Below, one piece after another: positions 1-7,300 of a stretch of 12,535 nucleotides of DNA; positions within the stretch are counted from its first letter, which is position 1; each line of letters starts with the position of its first letter. The translations under genes and the position numbers were made by a program. Under the pieces are notes generated by a model. That model had not been told where the DNA came from. It made no database searches and was given only the letters and a program-made list of their open reading frames with translations. This DNA is from Funneliformis mosseae. Taxonomy: Eukaryota; Glomeromycota; Glomeromycetes; Glomerales; Glomeraceae. The DNA lies in the NCBI GenBank assembly GCA_910592005.1, contig CAJVPP010003126.1:1-12535 (forward strand). The letters are read 5' to 3'.

Positions 1-167
1 ATAAATTTTAGTATCGTCTTAATAATTAATTCGACTTAATATTTAAAAATAGAACAATTTATTATTGGTTGAAAATGTTTACTGTGGCGTAGCATTTTTT
101 TAATCATTATTTACTCAAAATCAATTTCTTATCCCGTAAGGTGATTTTAATAGCTTAGCCCCCATAT
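1..167 (+). repeat. Left arm of a widely separated inverted repeat
   Basis: Two blocks match the reverse complement of 10309-10391. Positions 1-20 match 10372-10391 at 19 of 20 bases, and positions 109-167 match 10309-10367 at about 57 of 59, including the core CCCGTAAGGTGATTTTAATA. In this arm the blocks are 88 nt apart, against 4 nt in the other arm, so this copy has gained about 84 nt or the other has lost it. The window begins inside the repeat, so its true outer edge is unknown. It could be a terminal inverted repeat or simply two dispersed copies in opposite orientation; no transposase ORF is intact between them. Confidence 0.8.
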
Positions 168-658
168 CAACATAATAACTTTTTTTTTAATATAAACTAT
201 TTGACTTTTGATTATCTTTATTTTCTTTATCATTATCATAATTGTTATCATTAATTATATATAACATTTTACTCATTTATATAATCATTTTTTTCAATAT
301 ATTTTTTATTATTATTCTTCTTTATCTACTTTAATTATCTTATTATTATCATCTATTGCTGATTATAATTAATATGTAATGATTTTTTATACTGTCAGCC
401 TTTGTTAAAATTCTACAACATTTAAATGATCTATAAATAAAATCATTATCATTTTATTTTTATAATTTCTTAATATAAGTTACAATTATTAAATAAGAAA
501 GGTTTAATTTTTCTAGTAGAAGTAAGATTATAAATTATAGATAATATCCATTTATTATATATTTTTTGACCTATAAATTAATTAATATAATTATTATTAT
601 TAATATAAAATAAAATATATAAAAATGGATTAAAAAGTAAATATAATAATAATTTTAT
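168..658. other. AT-rich non-coding stretch
   Basis: This stretch is very AT-rich, with many T-runs and ATT/TTA trinucleotide tracts and dense stops in all frames. I see no gene, RNA or structured repeat in it. Confidence 0.6.
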
Positions 659-992
659 CTTAGATTTAAAACTTTTATTAATTGTATTATCTAGTGGTTG
701 TATTTTAGATATACAATCATCTGGAATTACAGCAATATTGATATCTTTTTCTACCAATCTATTTTAATAGAACTTACAGTATGATTACAAAATGAATCTA
801 ATATTAATAAAGATTGTGGATTACTAAAAAAAATTTTTAAAATTTAAACAGTTTCAATTCACTATAATATTTTCTGTTTATTTATCCATCTTTTTTTATT
901 AATTTTTATATGAATGCTATATGAAAATTTTCTTTTGGTAATTTATTTAATTTAAAAATACAAATAGCTAGAAATTTACTACTATCAGCTAT
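659..992 (-). pseudogene. Decayed pogo/Tigger-like (DDE_1) transposase fragment
   Basis: Minus-strand translation in three successive frames gives blocks in the order expected for a DDE_1 (pogo/Tigger-type) transposase core. ADSSKFLAICIFKLNKLPKE (from 992) resembles the family's ADG.KLPP.VIFK motif. KDG-stop-INRKYYSELK resembles KGWM...YY.W. NPQSLLILDSFCNH (from about 822) carries the family's second catalytic Asp in LILDSF. INIAVIPDDCISKIQPLD followed by NKSFKSK (to 659) carries the third catalytic Asp in QPLD. At least two in-frame stops and two frame changes make it non-functional. The DNA-binding N-terminus and the first catalytic Asp are not recognisable upstream. Base composition has drifted to that of the surrounding AT-rich DNA, which suggests an old insertion. 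Family assignment is from motif memory. Confidence 0.75.
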
Positions 993-3000
993 ATATTTAA
1001 ATACAATTAATCTTATGATAAGGTTAAGTATTAACATTTATTTTTGTATTTAATATTACTTTTTTTTATCTTTTTAAGTGGTTTTTAAATATTTTTCTAG
1101 TATTTTTAATTTTTTTGTTATTTTTAATATTTTTAGTGTTTATGATTATTTTAATTGATCAATAAATTATATAATTATATTAATTTGAAAATAATGATAA
1201 ATCAATTAAAAGTAAAAGAATTCAAGATTAAAAAGATTTTTTAGAAAGTATTATGCTTTATTATAGATTAATTATTATTTTTTTATTTACTAAATTTTTT
1301 TCTTCTTATAATTAAATTGTAAATAATAAATAGTAAATATAATTTTTCTTAAAAGTTTAAATATTTATAAATTTATGTTTACTAATAATTTTATTTTTAT
1401 TTTTAACTCTTATATTTTGAAAATTTATATTTTCTAATTATTTATTCTTTTTTTTTAAAATATTTTTTTATTTTTATTTTGTTTTATAAATATAATATTT
1501 ATATTTATTTAAATTTTGTTAATTTTTCATTCTATTTCTTTTTTTAGTTTTGAGAAACAGAATATTAAATACTTTAAGTCAACATATTTATTTTAAATAA
1601 TAAGATTTAATTTGTATTAAATATCAGTTAAAAATCACAATTTTTTATTTTGACAATGATTATGTTTATATAGGGATAATATTATATAGTAATAAATGTA
1701 AAAATTTACTTTTATTATAATAATCATAAATCATTGTTCTTGATCTATAATAATTATTTGTTTTAATTTACACATTTACTATAAGTAACAATCTTTTACA
1801 TAAATGCTTTTACATATCTTTATTAGTGAATTAAATAACATTTTTTATTTATGTAACCATTTGAATGCATTATTTTCATTTTTATCAGTTTTTTTTTATA
1901 TAATAAATTTTTCTAATGATAAATTATATTAAAGATACAAATTTTTTTAAACTATAAAGATATTAAAATCCTTATTATACAACTTAGTAGCAAATAGTAC
2001 TAATTTTATAAATTATAATAAATCTATTAATTCTTAAATCTTTTAATAATATAAATCAATTGCAATTTATAAAAAAAAATTCTTACTAAATATAAGTAAA
2101 TATGATACAGAATTTTAAAATATGTATATAAACTTATTATATATAAAAATATAGTATTATATCAAAATATCAATATTATTTTTTATACTTTAATATATGA
2201 TTAAAATGCAATTACTTATTCTTATTTTATAAATAAATAATTTTACTTATTTTATATTTAGATTTACAAAATGCAAAATGTATTGAAGTTATATTTATAA
2301 AAATGTTATTGTGATTCTTTTTCATTATTTCTTTCATTAGTAATTTCAAAAGACACTAATTATAATTTTAAAAACAAATCTAATTCAGTTTTTTAATGTT
2401 TTTAATTTAAAATATCTTTCAAAAAAACGTTTAAAACTTACTTTTTCAAAGCAAGTTCTTAAATATTTTTGTTTTAAAGTATGACAACATATAAAATTAT
2501 CACTTTATTGAAAAATTATCATATTCTTTAGAGAATGAAAATACATTTGAAATGTTATAAATATCATTTTGACTTTTTTGAAGAAAATTATAAAATAATT
2601 TTACAAATATAACATTAATAATGATTTATAATAGATTAAAACACACAAATTCAGCATTAAAAATGTATTCACTTTTATTTAAAAAATTAATTGAAATGTG
2701 CATTAAATAATTAATCCTGATATTTTTATACCAATTTTTAATGTTTAAATATTGGGTTATAAACATGAGTATAATGTATAATTATATGAAGTTTGTTTTT
2801 AATTTTAGAAAATATAGTATTTAGTTAAAACATCAAACTGTAATAAAGTCAATTTATAAATTATGTAAAAAGGTTGGAAATTCTGTACTTTAAATTTATT
2901 ATAAATCTCATTCTTATTTTTTTTTACTAACATTTATTATAATATTAAATAATTATCAAGAAGCGGCATAAAATTCATTAATTTGATTTAGAAAATTTAA
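993..3000. other. Long AT-rich non-coding stretch
   Basis: About 2 kb of DNA rich in A and T homopolymers with no ORF of useful length in any frame. Short minus-strand stretches near 1800-1880 and 2330-2530 look faintly protein-like but are broken by stops and match no family I recognise. They may be old degenerate insertions. No tRNA, rRNA or CRISPR-like array is visible. Confidence 0.55.
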
Positions 3001-3002
3001 TT

Positions 3003-3142
3003 TTATTAAATATGGGCGTTTTTATTAAATATCTTGGCCTTGTGTTTGTTTTGTGGCGAAGATTGTTTTGGTAAGCGAAGTTGGTTTCTCCATGAAAAAA
3101 ATGATGAGGAACAATTGATTTTCTAATAAGCCTCATAAAAAG
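3003..3142. other. GC-richer island beside a fold-back repeat
   Basis: Base composition rises clearly above the flanking DNA here. A 20-codon plus-strand ORF (3012-3074) is present but is too short to support as a gene. AGCCT and AGGCT at about 3129-3144 form a small stem. The island runs straight into the fold-back repeat and is probably part of the same degraded mobile element. Confidence 0.35.
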
Positions 3143-3233
3143 GCTGTGTAGAAGATTTTACAGCCCAAACTGCACTGCCCTATCCATGCGTTAAAAGTAA
3201 CGTGACACAGTTTGGACAAAAATTTTACGCAGC
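3143..3233. repeat. Imperfect fold-back repeat (MITE-like transposon end)
   Basis: The arm at 3143-3172 (GCTGTGTAGAAGATTTTACA, then GCCCAAACTG) is an imperfect reverse complement of 3208-3233, which starts CAGTTTGGAC and ends in TTTTACGCAGC. The terminal CCAAACTG/CAGTTTGG pairing is exact. Inside the loop, CGTT and AACG add a small second stem. The shape fits a miniature inverted-repeat element or a palindromic transposon end. The style of the termini reminds me of Tc1/mariner-class ends, but this is an inference. There is no coding capacity. Confidence 0.65.
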
Positions 3234-3296
3234 ACATTTACAATCAAATCTGTAATTGACAAATTAAATAAATTAAAATTAAAAATAATACAAATG

Positions 3297-3320
3297 ATAT
3301 ATATATATATATATATATAT
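3297..3320. repeat. (AT)12 microsatellite
   Basis: Twelve uninterrupted AT dinucleotides follow about 60 bp after the fold-back repeat. Confidence 0.95.
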
Positions 3321-4212
3321 TATGCTTTAACGTCAAAAGAAATTTTCATAATATAAACTAAAGAAATTGGGATCATATGACTTATTAGACTCGTTTATAC
3401 CGTATTATATCGATCTAGCTTAATTATCGAAGTTATTGTTAGCTGAAGAAAGAAAAAATAATAAAGTAATTCCCGTATACATAAATTCTTTTCTTTTTTT
3501 TTTAAAAAAAAATAATATGATAATAAACGCGAATTTTGTATTAATTACAAACTTTACAGAAACCTTTGATTTTTTTACGAAATAGTCACGTGGTTAATTA
3601 AAACTTGTCACCAATTACCGTAGTTTCGATCTTGCGACTGCATATTCAAAGTCGTAAAAAAAATTAATAATAGCTCATTAAAATTTAGTTGCAAAATTCG
3701 TAATGTTTTAAAAAAAAAAAATTTATTAATGTTGAAAATTAATTGAATAAAAGTAATCTTAGAAAGTTATGCGAAGTTTCGGCAAGTACTTGAAGATGAA
3801 TTTATATGAAAAATTACTAAATATTTAACGTTAACGCTTTAAATAATGTGAAATAAAACTTAATAAAATTTTAATAAATAAAATTTTCGAAAATAATTGC
3901 TTTTTTTGACGAAATTAAAAATTTAAATTTAATAAAGAAAATTTTAATTGGTAAATTTTCTAAAATAAAATTTAAAATGAATAAACACCATAAATACAAT
4001 TTTATATTAATAAAAAAAAAAAAAGAAATTTATAATTGTAAATTGCTGACCGTTTCTGATATTTAGAAGTGAAATCGCTGACAATCGTCTTGACCTAAAA
4101 CAGTTACGATAAATGCGTTATTTAGTCATAATTTCAGCATAGTTATAGTTATTATCTTTTTTTTTTTGACCATTCGGGCAGAACATAATTTTTATTTATA
4201 GTAAAAAAATTC
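3321..4212. other. Non-coding 3' flank of the channel gene
   Basis: About 0.9 kb of AT-rich DNA with frequent poly-A and poly-T runs. It is somewhat less extreme in composition than 1000-3000. I see no ORF, RNA gene or repeat. Confidence 0.5.
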
Positions 4213-4249
4213 TTTATTAATAAATGATAAAAAATATATTTTTTTTATT
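4213..4249 (-). terminator. Candidate polyadenylation signals of the channel gene
   Basis: Two minus-strand AATAAA hexamers lie at 4244-4249 and 4213-4218, about 90 and 120 nt beyond the TAA stop at 4338. The spacing is reasonable for a 3' UTR, but the motif is common by chance in DNA this AT-rich. Confidence 0.35.
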
Positions 4250-4337
4250 TTAAAATATAATCTATAGAATTATCAATAATAGAATTTACATATGCAAAAT
4301 AAATGATTAAAATCAATCATAAAGGTAAATCAGTAAA

Positions 4338-7300
4338 TTATAAAGTTATAGCACGTAACAATTTATCCATTTTGATATTAATCTCATCCACTTTGTTCTC
4401 AAGATTTTTAACTCTATTTTTTATGTCTTCATCTTCTTTCTCATTTTCAGAATTATCGTCATCATCAGATTCCATCTTATAACCATCTTCATCTGTAAAA
4501 CTATAATCCCACCAAGACTCGTTATCATCATCCTTTTCCATACTAGGCAATTGATCTTCTATCATTTTTTCCTCATAAGCATTATATAATTTAATTTGCT
4601 CAGTTTCACGTTTTTTAACATTTGAATCCCATTCTTTATAACTTTTGGATTCACCTAAATAATAAATATATTTTGGTTCCGGTGATTTAGGATAGAAATA
4701 TATTTCTTCTAACGCTTCATAGTCTGAAATTGATTCTGCACGAAATCTTAATAATCCAACACGACCTTTTTTATATGCTTCAGAATATACTCCCCTACAA
4801 AATTAAATTTTTTGATTTGTTACAAATGTAATTAATATTGATCAATATTCCAAAAAAAAGAAACTTACCCCATAAAAGCAATAAGCATATTTTGTAGAAT
4901 AGTAATCAAAAGAATACAACCAAAGAAGGTAATAAATTTTACAGCCCAAAAGTCCCATATATCTTGTTGCAAAAACGCACCATTTAACCAATTGTATGTT
5001 GAGATGAATGAAGTAATATAATTCTTCGCTGGATTATCCTTAGTTCGATCAAAATCTTTTTGAATATGCCAATTAACAGAACCTTCTGTCATTAATGTAA
5101 AAGAGGATGTCATTTCCGAAAGGTTTGTAAACTCTGGATGTTGCAATAAAAGTAAAAAACTATGTGCTAATCCAGCAATTACAAGAATCATAAATAATAA
5201 AAATATCCAAGTCTCTTTGATAATATTCATCATAATATAAATATATTTTGCAGGTTCTAAAAATATTAATTGATGTAAAATTTAAAATATATAAATTTAA
5301 TGAAAAGTATTAAATTATAAAGTATTATTACCTGGCAATAATCGAAGATATAATATCTAATTAAATTTCATAAGACGATATATTAGTTTTTTAATTCAAA
5401 ATTTATAAATTTTTAATAAGATAATTACAAATTCAAACCATAGTAATAGCATCGTAAAGGAAATTGCAACAGTTATCTCTTGTGTTGTTGAAATATTAGC
5501 AAATGCATTTTTAGTACTAAACGAAGGAGTAACATAAATTGACATTATAACGATTGCTATAGAAATTGAAACTAAATCTACACAATTAAAGAATTTAAAA
5601 TAATGCCTCCAACCATAATGATCTAACTGTTTATATTCTACAATTAATAAATAATTTCCTAAATAATAAAAAAGAATAAAGAGAAATAATAGAAACTTGC
5701 AAGTATGTCCTGTTGCTTCAAAATGTGCTACATAAGTTCCACAAATTATTGCAAAACAAGTTGCGAATAAAATATACATAAAAAAAAGCTGAATGAAATA
5801 ATTTCTAGCTGGGCGCCATTTGTAATTAATTACTGCTTCCATTACTGGATTGTTAAATATATCATTATTATTTTCTAATCTAATAATTTGAACAAGTGGA
5901 CTAAGTTGTGAAAAATTCTTTGTAATAGAATAACTTCGAGGAATAAATATCAATCTTAAAAGTTTAATAATAAATAAACTTTTGTAACCGTTTTTTATCT
6001 TTTGAGGTAAATTATTAACAGTGAATTTGTATAAAGGAACTATTTTAACAGTCGGAGAATAATATTCATAATTATTTGGAAAAATTTTTACATAAAGTTT
6101 TTTCAATCCTATTCTCAAATTATCTCCTAAAACTTTTAGATTAATTTTCTTTTTGCTTGTTGAAATGAGATCCGAAATTGGATCAAATGCAAAAAAATTT
6201 TGCTTTGTATTTAAAGTAATTTGATATCTTTTAGGTATAAAATCAGTATATTCTAAAATGTTAGATATTTCTATACCTTCCATGCATCTTTTATAAAATA
6301 ATTCGCTTACTAAATGTTCTATTATAAAAGAAAAATTTTTTAATGTGATTATATTAAAAATGATATAACGATAAAGTACAAACCTAATTTATGAACATAT
6401 AAATCTGGTAATGCATTTGAAATGGTAATTAACCATCCGGGATGGTCAGTTGCGTTTATTGCATAATATTCAAGTAGATATGTCACGATTAAAATTCTTC
6501 GGTTACGCTCTAAATCTGTAAGAAATTTTAATAAACATAATAACTTTATATAAATATTTGAAAATTTAAATTACCTGGTTTACATAATCTAATAGCTATT
6601 TGCAAATCACTTAATCTACTTATATCAATATTTTCCTTTGAATTGAAATTATTTATTTCAGAACTTGATTCTTCAGTAACAATAAAACGATTTATTCTTG
6701 GTATATGCAAATATTTGTTTTTTACTTTTTCGTCACCAAATAAAATATATTTAACAAGGGTATATGAGCCGCTAATTATAATTCTTGTCATAAGATTATA
6801 ACGAATATCAATTAATTTCCAAACATCTGGATAATTTTTTATAAATTTCCAGATGATAACAGAAATATTAAATTTGATTTCTTCAAATACTAAATATATT
6901 TTTTTAAATACAAATTAAATTTTTTATTAAAAAAAAATGGATAAAATATAATAAAAAAAATAATTACCATGCTGATTGTCATAACCTACTAATTTGTTTC
7001 TTTGATAATATAAGTATTCAAGAGCATCACAAGCATGCTTTACAGGAATTACATGGTTATTATCACATGGCCATTGAATTTGTGTATGTTGATCATCCTT
7101 CCACTTAATTTTAAGAAAAAACCCCACGATTATAAACAATTAATTCTAATACTTGCAATGTATAATGATTTTCATAATCATTATTAGCCCAAAAATATTC
7201 AAGAATAAATTTGTGCCTTTTCTTCATAATTTTGCGCCATACTTGAATGGTACTTTTTCCAATATATAATTGTATTGATTCTTTTTGGTCGAGGTATATC

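Noticed and set aside
1800..1880. Minus-strand stretch reading DKNENNAFKWLHK, reminiscent of a Sel1-type repeat start
   Set aside because: Stops follow at once in frame and the downstream residues do not continue the repeat pattern; a chance resemblance is likely.
2330..2530. Possible degenerate coding sequence on the minus strand (KYLRTCFEKVSFKRFFERYFK region)
   Set aside because: It matches no family I recognise and is bounded by multiple stops; it could be an old insertion but cannot be supported.
3012..3074. 20-codon plus-strand ORF beginning MGVFIKYLGLV
   Set aside because: It is too short, has no homology I can recognise, and lies in what looks like a degraded mobile element.
3297..3320. 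(AT)12 as a functional element
   Set aside because: Simple microsatellite in AT-rich DNA with no supporting context.
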